The notes under the pieces are model-generated. The model saw nothing but the letters and a program-made list of their open reading frames with translations. It had not been told where the DNA came from and did not search any database. A program made the position numbers and the translations under genes. A stretch of 64,000 bases of DNA from Streptomyces sp. NBC_00154 (GTDB lineage Bacteria > Actinomycetota > Actinomycetes > Streptomycetales > Streptomycetaceae). Location: assembly GCF_026342835.1 (NCBI RefSeq), contig NZ_JAPEMI010000001.1, positions 5,710,501-5,774,500 on the forward strand, in the 5' to 3' direction. Positions 25,368 through 34,374 of this stretch are shown here, in pieces (positions within the stretch are counted from its first letter, which is position 1; each line of letters begins with the position of its first letter).

Positions 25368-26519
25368 GTGCCGCAGATTCATGGCCACTGCGACGACCGA
25401 TTCTCAGGCGTGCGCGCCGCATTCGAAGCGAATTTCCGGGAGCGCGACGAACTCGGCGCGGCCGTCACGGTCCTGGTCGGCGGGGAACCCGTGGCCGACC
25501 TCTGGGGCGGCTGGGCCGACGAGGCCCGTACCCGTCCCTGGGAACGGGAGACCCTGGTCAACGTCTGGTCCACCAGCAAGGGCCCGACCGCGCTCTGCGC
25601 CCACATCCTCGCCGACCGGGGGCTGCTCGACTTCGACGCCCCCGTCGCCACGTACTGGCCGGAATTCGCCGCGGCCGGCAAGGAAGCCGTGCTCGTACGC
25701 CATCTGCTCTCGCACCGCTCGGGTGTGGCCGGGCTGCGCGAACCGCACAGTCTGGCCGAGCTGTACGACTGGGAGGTGACCACCACCCGGCTGGCGGCGA
25801 CCGAGCCCTGGTGGGAGCCCGGAACCCGATCGGGATACCACGCGCTCTCGTACGGCTTCCTGGTCGGTGAGGTCATCCGCCGGATCACCGGACTGCTGCC
25901 GGGCGAGTTTCTCCGGCAGGAGGTCACCGGACCGCTCGGCATCGACTTCACCATCGGCCTTCCCGAGAAGGAGGCGGACCGCGTCGCGGAGCTCGTCGTG
26001 CCGAAGTCCGCCGCGGGCGAGCAGGCGGCGCTGTTCGCCCGGATGGCACCGGTGGCCGTCGCTTCGCTGCTCAACCCGCCCACCGGCGCGCCCGCGGCCA
26101 ACACACCCGAGTGGCGGGCTGCCGAGATCCCCGCGGCCAACGGCCACGGCACCGCCCGCGCCGTCGCCGCGCTGTACGGGATCTTCGCCGGCCGGGGCCG
26201 GCTCGGCGACCGGCGGATCCTCTCCGAGGAGGCCGTCGAGCGCGCCCGTGAGGGTCAGGGCAGCTGTCGGGACCTGGTGCTCGGCATCGGCTTCGACCAC
26301 GACACGGAGATCGCCCTCGGCCTGTGGCTGAGCGGCCCACAGGGTTCGTACGGCCCCAACCCGCGCGCCTTCGGCCACGACGGTGCGGGCGGCTCCTGCG
26401 GTCTCGCCGACCCGGAGGCGGGCGTCGCTCTGGGGTACGTCATGAACCGGATGGGCCCGCGCATCGCCGACGACCCGCGCAAGATGGCGCTGATCGAGGC
26501 GGTGTACGAGGCGCTGTGA
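25368..26519 (+). CDS. Beta-lactamase/EstB-type serine hydrolase
   Basis: 383 residues from the GTG at 25368 with GAGGGAGA upstream; open sequence before it lacks similarity. The class C beta-lactamase/EstB fold shows the nucleophile motif S-T-S-K in LVNVWSTSKGPTALC, a tyrosine motif region GYHALSYGFLVGEV, and a late FGHDGAGGSCGLADP motif. These proteins are usually carboxylesterases or peptidases acting on small esters. There is no signal peptide, so it is probably cytosolic. A hairpin terminator follows. Confidence 0.88.
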   Translation: MPQIHGHCDDRFSGVRAAFEANFRERDELGAAVTVLVGGEPVADLWGGWADEARTRPWERETLVNVWSTSKGPTALCAHILADRGLLDFDAPVATYWPEFAAAGKEAVLVRHLLSHRSGVAGLREPHSLAELYDWEVTTTRLAATEPWWEPGTRSGYHALSYGFLVGEVIRRITGLLPGEFLRQEVTGPLGIDFTIGLPEKEADRVAELVVPKSAAGEQAALFARMAPVAVASLLNPPTGAPAANTPEWRAAEIPAANGHGTARAVAALYGIFAGRGRLGDRRILSEEAVERAREGQGSCRDLVLGIGFDHDTEIALGLWLSGPQGSYGPNPRAFGHDGAGGSCGLADPEAGVALGYVMNRMGPRIADDPRKMALIEAVYEAL

Positions 26520-26524
26520 CGCGT

Positions 26525-26552
26525 CGGCCGGGCCGGTTCCCCGGCCCGGCCG
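26525..26552. terminator. Terminator after the serine hydrolase
   Basis: A perfect 12-bp GC-rich inverted repeat (26525-26536 with 26541-26552) with a 4-base loop, starting 6 bp after the stop. Confidence 0.8.
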
Positions 26553-26657
26553 CGAGGTCGGTTCACAGGTGTCGGGCACCCGCCCCTCGGCGTCGGCCAC
26601 AGGGAGACGTGTGCCGCGGCTCCGGTGCGTGTGTCCGTATGTGGTGCGGGGTGCGGT

Positions 26658-26849
26658 TCAGGCGAGCTGGGTGGGCTCGTCCCGCAGTCCGGCCCCGGTC
26701 TGCTCCCGGATCTCCTGGTCGTCCGCGTGACCGTGCACCGACACGGCCAGATCACTGGTGGCGCGGACCACTTCCTCCGGCTCACCGGAGAGGGCAAGGG
26801 TGCATTTCGTCTCGCTGGGGTACTCCCGGCAGTCGGTGACCTTCTGCAT
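26658..26849 (-). CDS. DUF1059 small protein
   Basis: 63 residues from the ATG at 26849 with GGAGGTG upstream. MQKVTDCREYPSETKCTLALSG followed by VHGHADDQEIREQ matches the DUF1059 family, small proteins with conserved Cys and His residues (Cys7, Cys16, His about 41 and 43) that may bind metal. Function unknown. It lies 49 bp downstream of the Clp-N regulator on the same strand and may share its transcript. Confidence 0.85.
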   Translation of the reverse strand: MQKVTDCREYPSETKCTLALSGEPEEVVRATSDLAVSVHGHADDQEIREQTGAGLRDEPTQLA

Positions 26850-26898
26850 GAGGCACCTCCTTGCTCCCTTCCACTCTATTGCGACCATTCGTGCCGGG

Positions 26899-27642
26899 TC
26901 AGTCCTCCTGGCGTGCGCGGGCGACGGCGAGCGTGACGGCCTCGGCGATGCCGGTCTCCGCGGTCGCCTTGTCGATGCCCAGTCCGCTCAGCGCGCCCGA
27001 GCCGTCCTCGTGCTCCAGCAGGGCGAGGAGGATGTGCTCCGTGCCCACGTAGTTGTGGCCCATCCGCAGGGCCTCCCGGAACGTCAGCTCCAGCACCTTG
27101 CGGGCCCCCGCGTCGTACGGGATGAGCTCCGGGAGCTCGTCGGCCGCAGGCGGCAGCGCCTCGGTCGCGGCCTGGCGGACGGAGTCCGGCGCGATGCCCT
27201 GTGCCTTGATGAATGCCGCGGCGAGCCCGTCCGGCTCGCTGAGCAGCCCGAGTGCCAGATGCTCGGGCAGGATCTCGTCGTTGCCCGCGGCGCGGGCCTC
27301 GTTCTGTGCGGCCATCACGACGTTCCGCGCCCGCGGGGTGAACCGGCTGAACCCCTGACCGGGGTCGAGGTCCGACGGTTCGCCGGGGGCCTTGGCGACG
27401 AAGCGCTTCTGGGCCGCCTGCCGGGTCACCCCCATGCTCTTGCCGATCTCCGTCCAGGAGGCTCCGGAGCGCCGGGCCTGGTCGACGAAGTGGCCGATCA
27501 GATGGTCGGCCACGTCACCGAGGTGGTCGGCGGCGATGACCGCGTCCGAGAGCTGCTCGAGAGCGTCGGAGTGGACATTCTTGATGGCCTCGATGAGGTC
27601 GTCGAGCCGGACCGGGTTCGTCATGCGTACGGGATTCGTCAT
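26899..27642 (-). CDS. Clp N-terminal-repeat protein with helix-turn-helix
   Basis: 247 residues. Residues 7-80 include a helix-turn-helix-like segment (GASWTEIGKSMGVTRQAAQKRFV). The remainder contains two Clp-N repeats (FTPRARNVVMAAQNEARAAGNDEILPEHLALGLL and AGARKVLELTFREALRMGHNYVGTEHILLALLE), the substrate/adaptor-binding module of ClpA/ClpC. No AAA+ domain is present. It may be a transcription factor that senses a Clp ligand or substrate. The N-terminus repeats MTNPVR twice. Its promoter overlaps two identical-type palindromes, pointing to autoregulation. Confidence 0.85.
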   Translation of the reverse strand: MTNPVRMTNPVRLDDLIEAIKNVHSDALEQLSDAVIAADHLGDVADHLIGHFVDQARRSGASWTEIGKSMGVTRQAAQKRFVAKAPGEPSDLDPGQGFSRFTPRARNVVMAAQNEARAAGNDEILPEHLALGLLSEPDGLAAAFIKAQGIAPDSVRQAATEALPPAADELPELIPYDAGARKVLELTFREALRMGHNYVGTEHILLALLEHEDGSGALSGLGIDKATAETGIAEAVTLAVARARQED

Positions 27643-27698
27643 GCGTCAACCGTAGGTTGACAGCCATGCATTGTCAACCTTCGGTTGACAATGCATGG
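27643..27698 (-). promoter_or_regulatory. Leaderless promoter overlapped by two GTCAACC-N3-GGTTGAC operators
   Basis: On the minus strand TTGACA (27677-27672), a 17-bp spacer, TACGGT (27654-27649) and 6 bases precede the ATG at 27642: a near-ideal leaderless promoter. Operator 1, GTCAACC-GTA-GGTTGAC (27645-27661), covers the -10. Operator 2, GTCAACC-TTC-GGTTGAC (27673-27689), covers the -35 and is the core of a perfect palindrome with 16-bp arms (27664-27698). The centres are 28 bp apart. A repressor bound here would block the promoter completely. Confidence 0.75.
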
Positions 27699-27864
27699 AA
27701 GGGGGCGTGCGCAGACGCGCAGAGCGCGCCGGTCCGGCAGGTGGCCGGTCCGACGCGCTCGGGTGCGGTTCGCGCTAGGGGGCGGTGTCGCGTCCTGAGG
27801 GGGCCAGGGGGAGTGGTCCGTCCCGGCCAGGCGCCTCAGGTGCGCCCGCGAGTCCCTCGTACGG

Positions 27865-28362
27865 TCAGAGAACGCCGCAGTCGGCGATGGTGACCTTCGC
27901 CCGGGTCTTGCCGCTCTGCGAGCCGTAGCTCTCGATCTTCTTGACCAGGTCCATGCTCTCCTGGCCGTCGACCTCGCCGAACACGACGTGCTTGCCGTCC
28001 AGCCACGACGTCACGATCGTGGTGATGAAGAACTGCGAGCCGTTGCTGTTCGGGCCCGCGTTCGCCATCGAGAGCAGGCCGGGCTTGCTGTGCGTGAGCT
28101 TGAAGTTCTCGTCGGCGAACTTCTCGCCGTAGATGCTCTTGCCGCCGCGGCCGTCGCCGCTGGTGAAGTCGCCGCCCTGGAGCATGAAGTCGGGGATGAC
28201 CCGGTGGAAGGAGGAGCCCTTGTAGCCGAAGCCCTTCTCGCCGGTCGCCAGCGCGCGGAAGTTCTCCGCAGTCTTCGGGACCACGTCGTCGAACAGGTTG
28301 AACGTGATCCGCCCGGCGGGCTCGTCATTGATGGTGATGTCGAAAAAAACCTTGGTCGTCAT
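27865..28362 (-). CDS. Cyclophilin-type peptidyl-prolyl cis-trans isomerase
   Basis: 165 residues from the ATG at 28362, full length for the cyclophilin fold. The active-site block FHRVIPDFMLQGGDFT (catalytic Arg) is followed by SMANAGPNSNGSQFFIT and HVVFGEV, all conserved in cyclophilin A-like enzymes. No signal peptide, so cytosolic. GGATGGAACC precedes the start. It catalyses proline isomerisation during folding. Confidence 0.95.
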   Translation of the reverse strand: MTTKVFFDITINDEPAGRITFNLFDDVVPKTAENFRALATGEKGFGYKGSSFHRVIPDFMLQGGDFTSGDGRGGKSIYGEKFADENFKLTHSKPGLLSMANAGPNSNGSQFFITTIVTSWLDGKHVVFGEVDGQESMDLVKKIESYGSQSGKTRAKVTIADCGVL

Positions 28363-28675
28363 GGTTCCATCCTGACATCCGGGCTGTCGGTCACCACCGC
28401 ACGGGGTGGTTCGAGGGCCCGATCGCCCGGGGGCGACCAGGTGGACCGGGAGTGGGACCCATGTGGGCGCAGGCGACAGAATGAGCTGACGCTGGATCAG
28501 AAAAGGTTGAGCGGCGCCCCTTTGCCCTCGCTCCGGATCACAGTCCACACTGATGTGTCGCGCACGGCCACCGCTCCCCCTCGCGCATCCCACCGCGGAC
28601 GCGGCCGGCATGTGCACACCCAGCCCCGCGAGACGGTGCCCCACCCCGGCTCCACGTCACCGGTCAAGGACGCCC

Positions 28676-29758
28676 ATGCGACGTTCCACCCTCATCACCC
28701 GGGCCCTCGGCAGCACCGCTCTGGTCTGCGCCGGCGTAGCCCTGTCCCTGGTCTTCGTGCGCTACGACGCCCCCGCCCCGCGCTGGGACATGGTCGGCGC
28801 ACTCGGAGCGGCCGCCGTCACCGCCGGAGCCTGGGCGCTCGCCTGCCGTACGGCGCCGCCGCTCGGCGCCGCGCCGTCCGTCGCGGGAGAGCGGCCGCCG
28901 CTGCCGCACCGGCTCCCGCTGCCCGCCCGTGACGTGGGCCGGGCGACCGGAACCGTCCTTCTTGTCCTGACCCCGCTCGTCCTGACCCGGCTGGCCGCCG
29001 GTTCGGGTGGGGTGCTCTCAGGTTTGCTGATCATCCTGGTCTTCGTCGTGACGGTGAAAGTCCTCCTCTTCGCTCGCGGCAGGGCCGGCCAGGGCGTGGC
29101 GCGCAGCAAGTTCCGCGTACTGGCGGACGACGCCACGCGGGGCGAGCTCCACGCCGTACGTGTCCGGGTCGGCGAACCCGTCCGGATGCGCTACCTCCAG
29201 CGTGGCGGCAAGCCGGGCGAACTCGACGTCACCCAGTTCCACTGGCTCGTCCTCCAGGACGGCGAACGTGTGATCAGGCTCGGCGGTGACCCCGAGGAGG
29301 TGGGCCGGGCGGCCCTGCGCCTCGGCGGTCAGGAAGGCTGGCTCTGCTGGCCGCAGCGGTGGAAGCTGATCGAGGCGGAGCTGCCCGCGGCATTCGTCTC
29401 CGACGGCGGTGAGGTGCTCATGGGGCTCACGGATCCGGACGAGGCGCGCCCGTACCTGACCGGAACCCGCCCCCCGTCGTCCGACCGCGCGGTCCGGCGC
29501 CTGCCCCGCACCGCCAAGTTCGCCGCACCTGTGCACACCCGGATACTCGGCGGCGCCCTGCTCGCCGCCCTGCTCATCGCCCCCGTCCTCTACATCGGCC
29601 CCGACCGGCTGCCGGCCCTGCTCGACTGGCTCCTGTGCGTCTCGGCGGCGGCGACCCTGGTCGTCCTCGCGCTGCGCGGTATGGGAGAGGCGACCCGGTC
29701 GCTGCCCGAAGGTCCGGCCTGGACGGTGGAGGAGGAGTCGGACCCGTCGATCGCGTGA
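28676..29758 (+). CDS. Integral membrane protein of unknown function
   Basis: 360 residues from the ATG at 28676 with AAGGACG upstream. Hydrophobic segments lie at about residues 8-28, 35-55, 90-110, 113-133 and near the C-terminus (about 297-317, 322-342). Between them is a soluble domain of about 150 residues (VRVGEPVRMRYLQRGGKPGELDVTQFHWLVLQDGERVIRL). I recognise no family. The layout (two membrane blocks around a cytoplasmic or external domain) suggests a sensor or envelope protein, but nothing in the sequence decides this. Confidence 0.72.
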   Translation: MRRSTLITRALGSTALVCAGVALSLVFVRYDAPAPRWDMVGALGAAAVTAGAWALACRTAPPLGAAPSVAGERPPLPHRLPLPARDVGRATGTVLLVLTPLVLTRLAAGSGGVLSGLLIILVFVVTVKVLLFARGRAGQGVARSKFRVLADDATRGELHAVRVRVGEPVRMRYLQRGGKPGELDVTQFHWLVLQDGERVIRLGGDPEEVGRAALRLGGQEGWLCWPQRWKLIEAELPAAFVSDGGEVLMGLTDPDEARPYLTGTRPPSSDRAVRRLPRTAKFAAPVHTRILGGALLAALLIAPVLYIGPDRLPALLDWLLCVSAAATLVVLALRGMGEATRSLPEGPAWTVEEESDPSIA

Positions 29759-29775
29759 CGCCGGTGGGGTGCGAC

Positions 29776-29816
29776 CGAGCGCCGCACCCGACCTGCGCGG
29801 CCGAGTGCGGTGCTCG
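29776..29816 (+). terminator. Probable terminator after membrane protein gene
   Basis: The arms 29776-29787 and 29805-29816 pair over 12 bp with one G-U pair and a 17-base loop, followed by GTTT. It lies 17 bp after the stop. Confidence 0.5.
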
Positions 29817-30004
29817 GTTTCCGCAACGCCACACCCCGCAGGTCTTCGGTTCGTCCTCGGCCGGCCGGCGCAGGTGCGGCGGCCTGTGCCTCGGGCCGGC
29901 TGACGGCGCCGGGCGGCCCGGCGGGACCGCAGTGCGCCGTCCGCGCCGGAAGGGCCGACTGGCACGCTCGGATTCAGCGGCGCGGCCTGTTCTTCGTTGG
30001 AGTC

Positions 30005-30040
30005 TTTGCATAAAACTGCAGCGATGCGTATAGTCATGCC
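30005..30040 (+). promoter_or_regulatory. argC promoter with two adjacent ARG boxes
   Basis: Two adjoining 18-bp AT-richer boxes, TTTGCATAAAACTGCAGC (30005-30022) and GATGCGTATAGTCATGCC (30023-30040), resemble ArgR operators. Within them TTTGCA (30005-30010), an 18-bp spacer and TATAGT (30029-30034) form a good promoter, so bound ArgR would block RNA polymerase. argR is the last gene of this same cluster. Confidence 0.75.
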
Positions 30041-30059
30041 ATCGACGAGGAGGATTTCG

Positions 30060-31088
30060 ATGCCGGTACGTGCAGCGGTAGCAGGAGCAAGCGGATACGC
30101 CGGCGGGGAGCTGCTCCGTCTGCTGCTGGTACATCCCGACGTCGAGATCGGTGTCCTCACCGCCAACACCAACGCGGGGCAGAAGCTCGCCGCCCTGCAG
30201 CCCCATCTGCGGCCGCTCGCCGACCGGGTGCTGCAGCCGACCACCGCCGAGGTCCTCGCCGGACACGACGTCGTCTTTCTCGCCCTGCCGCACGGGCAGT
30301 CCGCCGCCGTCGCGCAGCAGCTCGGTGACGAGGTGCTCGTCGTCGACATGGGCGCCGACTTCCGGCTGACGGACGCCGCCGACTGGGAGAAGTTCTACGG
30401 GTCGCCGCACGCGGGGACCTGGCCCTATGGTCTGCCCGAACTGCCCGGTGCCCGCGCCGCGCTGGCCGGGTCCAAGCGGATCGCGGTGCCCGGCTGCTAC
30501 CCGACGGCCGTCTCCCTCGCGCTCTTCCCGGCGTACGCGGCCCAGCTCGCCGAGCCCGAGGCCGTGATCGTCGCCGCGTCCGGTACCTCCGGAGCGGGCA
30601 AGGCGGCCAAGCCGCATCTGCTCGGTTCCGAGGTGATGGGCAACATGTCCCCGTACGGCGTCGGCGGCGTCCACCGGCACACCCCGGAGATGGTCCAGAA
30701 CCTCAGCACCGCAGCCGGTGAGCCGGTCACGGTCTCCTTCACGCCGACCCTCGCGCCGATGCCCCGCGGCATCCTCGCCACGTGCAGCGCAAAGGCGAAG
30801 CCGGGGGTGAGTGCCGAGTCGGTTCGTACCGCGTACGAGAAGGCGTTCGCCGAGGAACCGTTCGTCGATCTGCTCCCCGAGGGGGAGTGGCCCGCCACAG
30901 CGTCCGTCTACGGTTCCAACGCTGTACAGATCCAGGTCGCCCACGACGAGGCGGCAGGCCGGATCATCGTCATCAGCGCCATCGACAACCTTGCCAAGGG
31001 AACTGCCGGCGGCGCTCTGCAGAGCATGAACATCGCCCTCGGACTTCCCGAGGACACTGGTCTTTCCACGATCGGAGTGGCACCGTGA
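30060..31088 (+). CDS. argC: N-acetyl-gamma-glutamyl-phosphate reductase
   Basis: 342 residues from the ATG at 30060 with GAGGAGG upstream; earlier in-frame ATGs precede the transcription start. VAGASGYAGGELLRLL is the NADP-binding start, and the catalytic Cys lies in VPGCYPTAVSLAL. It reduces N-acetylglutamyl phosphate to the semialdehyde, the third step of arginine synthesis. The stop overlaps argJ (GTGA). First gene of argCJBD-argR. Confidence 0.97.
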   Translation: MPVRAAVAGASGYAGGELLRLLLVHPDVEIGVLTANTNAGQKLAALQPHLRPLADRVLQPTTAEVLAGHDVVFLALPHGQSAAVAQQLGDEVLVVDMGADFRLTDAADWEKFYGSPHAGTWPYGLPELPGARAALAGSKRIAVPGCYPTAVSLALFPAYAAQLAEPEAVIVAASGTSGAGKAAKPHLLGSEVMGNMSPYGVGGVHRHTPEMVQNLSTAAGEPVTVSFTPTLAPMPRGILATCSAKAKPGVSAESVRTAYEKAFAEEPFVDLLPEGEWPATASVYGSNAVQIQVAHDEAAGRIIVISAIDNLAKGTAGGALQSMNIALGLPEDTGLSTIGVAP

Positions 31089-32239
31089 GCGTCACGGCAG
31101 CACAGGGGTTCTCGGCGGCGGGTATCGCCGCGGGGATCAAGGAGAGCGGCAACCCGGATCTGGCCCTCGTGGTCAACAACGGGCCGCGCCGCGCCGCCGC
31201 GGGAGTCTTCACCTCCAACCGCGTGAAGGCCGCCCCCGTTCTCTGGTCGGAGCAGGTCCTCAAGGGCGGCGAAGTCACTGCCGTCGTTCTCAACTCCGGT
31301 GGCGCCAACGCCTGTACAGGCCCGCAGGGCTTCCAGGACACCCACGCCACCGCCGAGAAGGCGGCCGAGGTCCTGGTCGGCCACAGCGCCGGTGAGATCG
31401 CCGTCGCCTCGACCGGGCTGATCGGCACGCTGCTCCCGATGGACAAGCTGCTGCCCGGCATCGAGACCGCCGCCGCGGCGCTGAGCGAGCACGGCGGCGA
31501 GAAGGCCGCCATCGCGATCAAGACCACGGACACCGTCCACAAGACCGCCGTCGCGGGCGGCAAGGGCTGGACCGTCGGCGGGATGGCCAAGGGCGCGGGC
31601 ATGCTCGCGCCGGGACTTGCCACCATGCTGGTCGTCCTCACCACCGACGCCGATGTGGACGCGGCCGGTCTCGACTCCGCGCTCCGCGCCGCCACCCGCA
31701 CCACCTTCGACCGGGTCGACTCCGACGGCTGCATGTCGACCAACGACACCGTGCTGCTGCTGGCCTCCGGTGCGAGCGGTATCACCCCGGAACAGGGCGA
31801 GTTCGCGGAGGCCGTACGGACCGTCTGCGCCGACCTGGCCCGGCAGCTGATCGGTGACGCCGAGGGTGCCTCGAAGGACATCCGGATCGAGGTCATCAAC
31901 GCCGCGACCGAGGACGACGCCGTCGAGGTGGGCCGCTCCATCGCGCGTAACAACCTCCTCAAGTGCGCCATCCACGGCGAGGACCCCAACTGGGGCCGGG
32001 TCCTCTCCGCGATCGGCACGACGAAGGCGGCCTTCGAGCCCGACCAGTTGAATGTCGCCATCAACGGCGTCTGGGTGTGCAAGAACGGCGGCGTCGGCGA
32101 GGACCGCGACCTCGTCGACATGCGCTACCGGGAGGTCGAGATCACCGCCGACCTGGCCGCCGGAACCGAGTCCGCAGTCATCTGGGCCAACGACCTCACC
32201 GCGGACTACGTCCACGAGAACAGCGCGTACAGCTCATGA
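31085..32239 (+). CDS. argJ: Bifunctional ornithine acetyltransferase/N-acetylglutamate synthase
   Basis: 384 residues from the GTG at 31085. ArgJ cleaves itself at a conserved Thr in KGAGMLAPGLATMLV, giving alpha and beta chains; the motif is intact. It transfers acetyl from N-acetylornithine to glutamate, allowing a cyclic pathway. Conserved FTSNRVKAAPVLW, NSGGANACTG and GEDPNWGRVL blocks are present. It overlaps argC and argB by 4 bp each, so translation is coupled. Confidence 0.97.
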   Translation: MSVTAAQGFSAAGIAAGIKESGNPDLALVVNNGPRRAAAGVFTSNRVKAAPVLWSEQVLKGGEVTAVVLNSGGANACTGPQGFQDTHATAEKAAEVLVGHSAGEIAVASTGLIGTLLPMDKLLPGIETAAAALSEHGGEKAAIAIKTTDTVHKTAVAGGKGWTVGGMAKGAGMLAPGLATMLVVLTTDADVDAAGLDSALRAATRTTFDRVDSDGCMSTNDTVLLLASGASGITPEQGEFAEAVRTVCADLARQLIGDAEGASKDIRIEVINAATEDDAVEVGRSIARNNLLKCAIHGEDPNWGRVLSAIGTTKAAFEPDQLNVAINGVWVCKNGGVGEDRDLVDMRYREVEITADLAAGTESAVIWANDLTADYVHENSAYSS

Positions 32240-33156
32240 GTGCGGCGCGGAAACACACCGCACTCCCGAAGGCGGAGATCCTCATCGAGGCCCTGCCCTG
32301 GCTGACCCGGCACAACGGCAAGACCGTCGTCATCAAGTTCGGCGGCAACGCCATGATCGACGAGGAGCTGAAGGCGGCCTTCGCCCAGGACGTCGTCTTC
32401 CTGCGGCAGGCCGGCCTCAAGCCCGTTGTCGTGCACGGCGGTGGCCCGCAGATCAGTGCCCAGCTCGACAAGCAGGGCCTGGTCAGCGAGTTCAAGGCCG
32501 GGCTGCGCGTCACCACGCCCGAGGCCATGGACGTCGTACGGATGGTGCTGGCCGGACAGGTCCAGCGCGAGCTCGTCGGCCTGCTCAACCAGCACGGCCC
32601 GCTCGCCGTCGGCATGACCGGCGAGGACGCCCACACCATCACCGCCACCCGGCACCGCCCCACCATCGACGGTGAACTCGTCGACATCGGCCGGGTCGGC
32701 GAGATCACCGCGATCGACACCGGGGCCATCCAGGCGCTGCTCGACGACGGCCGGATCCCGGTCGTCTCCTCCATCGCGCGCTCCGCCGACGACAACCACG
32801 TCTACAACGTCAACGCCGACACCGCGGCCGCCGCACTCGCCGCCGCGCTGAACGCCGAGACGCTGATGGTCCTCACCGACGTCGAGGGCCTCTACGAGGA
32901 CTGGCCCAACAGCGACGACGTGATCAGCAGGCTCACCGCGACCGAGCTGGAGAAGCTGCTGCCGGAGCTGTCCAGCGGCATGGTCCCGAAGATGCAGGGC
33001 TGCCTGCACGCCGTACGCAACGGTGTCGAGACCGCCCGTGTCATCGACGGCCGGGTCCAGCACTCGATCCTGCTGGAAATCTTCACCGACGAAGGCATCG
33101 GCACGATGGTCGTGCCCGACGCAGCCGACGTACCCGACGCACAGGGGGAAGCATGA
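32236..33156 (+). CDS. argB: Acetylglutamate kinase
   Basis: 306 residues from the ATG at 32236. The amino-acid-kinase core is clear: VVIKFGGNAMID at the start, VVHGGGPQIS, and the nucleotide site NVNADTAAAALAAALNAETLMVLTDVEGLY. It phosphorylates N-acetylglutamate, usually the feedback-controlled step. The N-terminal helix ahead of the kinase fold (about residues 1-25) is compatible with an arginine-inhibited hexameric form. ATGA overlaps join it to argJ and argD. Confidence 0.97.
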   Translation: MSAARKHTALPKAEILIEALPWLTRHNGKTVVIKFGGNAMIDEELKAAFAQDVVFLRQAGLKPVVVHGGGPQISAQLDKQGLVSEFKAGLRVTTPEAMDVVRMVLAGQVQRELVGLLNQHGPLAVGMTGEDAHTITATRHRPTIDGELVDIGRVGEITAIDTGAIQALLDDGRIPVVSSIARSADDNHVYNVNADTAAAALAAALNAETLMVLTDVEGLYEDWPNSDDVISRLTATELEKLLPELSSGMVPKMQGCLHAVRNGVETARVIDGRVQHSILLEIFTDEGIGTMVVPDAADVPDAQGEA

Positions 33157-34364
33157 CCAATGCCGAGCTTTCGCAGCGCTGGCAGGGCTCGCTCATGGAC
33201 AACTACGGCACCCCGCAGCTCTCCCTGGTCCGCGGCGACGGTGCCCGTGTGTGGGACGCCGACGGCACCGAGTACCTCGACTTCGTCGGCGGCATCGCGG
33301 TGAACGCGCTGGGCCACGCCCACCCCGCGGTCGTCGAGGCCGTCTCCACTCAGATCGCCTCGCTGGGCCATGTCTCCAACCTCTTCATCGCCGAACCGCC
33401 CGTCGCGCTCGCCGAACGGCTCCTCCAGCTCTTCGGCCGCACCGGCCGCGTCTACTTCTCCAACTCGGGCGCCGAGGCCAACGAGGCGGCCTTCAAGATC
33501 GGCCGGCTCACCGGGCGGACCCACATGGTCGCCACCGACGGCGGCTTCCACGGCCGGACGATGGGCGCGCTCGCCCTCACCGGCCAGCCGAAGAAGCGGG
33601 ACCCCTTCCTTCCGGTGCCCGGTGACGTCACACATGTGCCGTACGGCGATGCCGACGCCCTGCGGGCCGCGGTGACCACCGACACCGCGCTGGTGATCAT
33701 CGAGCCCATCCAGGGCGAGAACGGTGTGGTCGTCCCGCCCATGGGCTATCTGGAGGCCGCCCGGGAGATCACCCGGGCCACCGGCACCCTGCTCGTCCTC
33801 GACGAGGTGCAGACCGGTATCGGCCGGTGCGGCCAGTGGTTCGAGCACCAGGCCCACCAGGGCGTCGAGCCCGACATCGTCACCCTCGCCAAGGGGCTCG
33901 GCGGCGGGCTGCCGATCGGCGCCACCGTCGCCTTCGGCGCGACGGCCGACCTGCTCAAGCCCGGCCAGCACGGCACGACGTTCGGCGGCAATCCGATCGC
34001 CTGCGCCGCCGGTCTCGCCGTTCTGGACACGCTCGCCGCCGACGGCGCCCTGGACCGGGTGAAGCGGCTCGGCGAGAGGATCCGGGACGGTGTCGAAGCC
34101 CTGGGGCACCCATTGGTCTCCCACGTCCGTGGCTCCGGTCTGTTGCTGGGTATCGTGCTCACCGAGCCCCTTGCGCCGCAGGTGCAACAGGCGGCTCAGG
34201 GAGCCGGACTCCTGGTGAACGTGCCCGCCCCCGATGTCGTACGGCTCATGCCGCCGCTGATCATCGGGGACGCAGAGGTGGATGCGTTCCTGGCGGCACT
34301 GCCCGGCGCTCTCGACGCGGCACACGGGGACGGACAATTCGGAGAGAAGCGCTCCGGAGAATGA
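33153..34364 (+). CDS. argD: Acetylornithine aminotransferase
   Basis: 403 residues, class III PLP aminotransferase. Conserved elements include YFSNSGAEANEAAFKIGR, GGFHGRT, LLVLDEVQTGIGRCG and the PLP lysine in TLAKGLGGGLPIGA; FGGNPIACAAG follows. It converts N-acetylglutamate semialdehyde to N-acetylornithine. The start overlaps argB by ATGA, and argR begins 10 bp after its stop. Confidence 0.96.
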   Translation: MTNAELSQRWQGSLMDNYGTPQLSLVRGDGARVWDADGTEYLDFVGGIAVNALGHAHPAVVEAVSTQIASLGHVSNLFIAEPPVALAERLLQLFGRTGRVYFSNSGAEANEAAFKIGRLTGRTHMVATDGGFHGRTMGALALTGQPKKRDPFLPVPGDVTHVPYGDADALRAAVTTDTALVIIEPIQGENGVVVPPMGYLEAAREITRATGTLLVLDEVQTGIGRCGQWFEHQAHQGVEPDIVTLAKGLGGGLPIGATVAFGATADLLKPGQHGTTFGGNPIACAAGLAVLDTLAADGALDRVKRLGERIRDGVEALGHPLVSHVRGSGLLLGIVLTEPLAPQVQQAAQGAGLLVNVPAPDVVRLMPPLIIGDAEVDAFLAALPGALDAAHGDGQFGEKRSGE

Positions 34365-34374
34365 GGCGACGACG

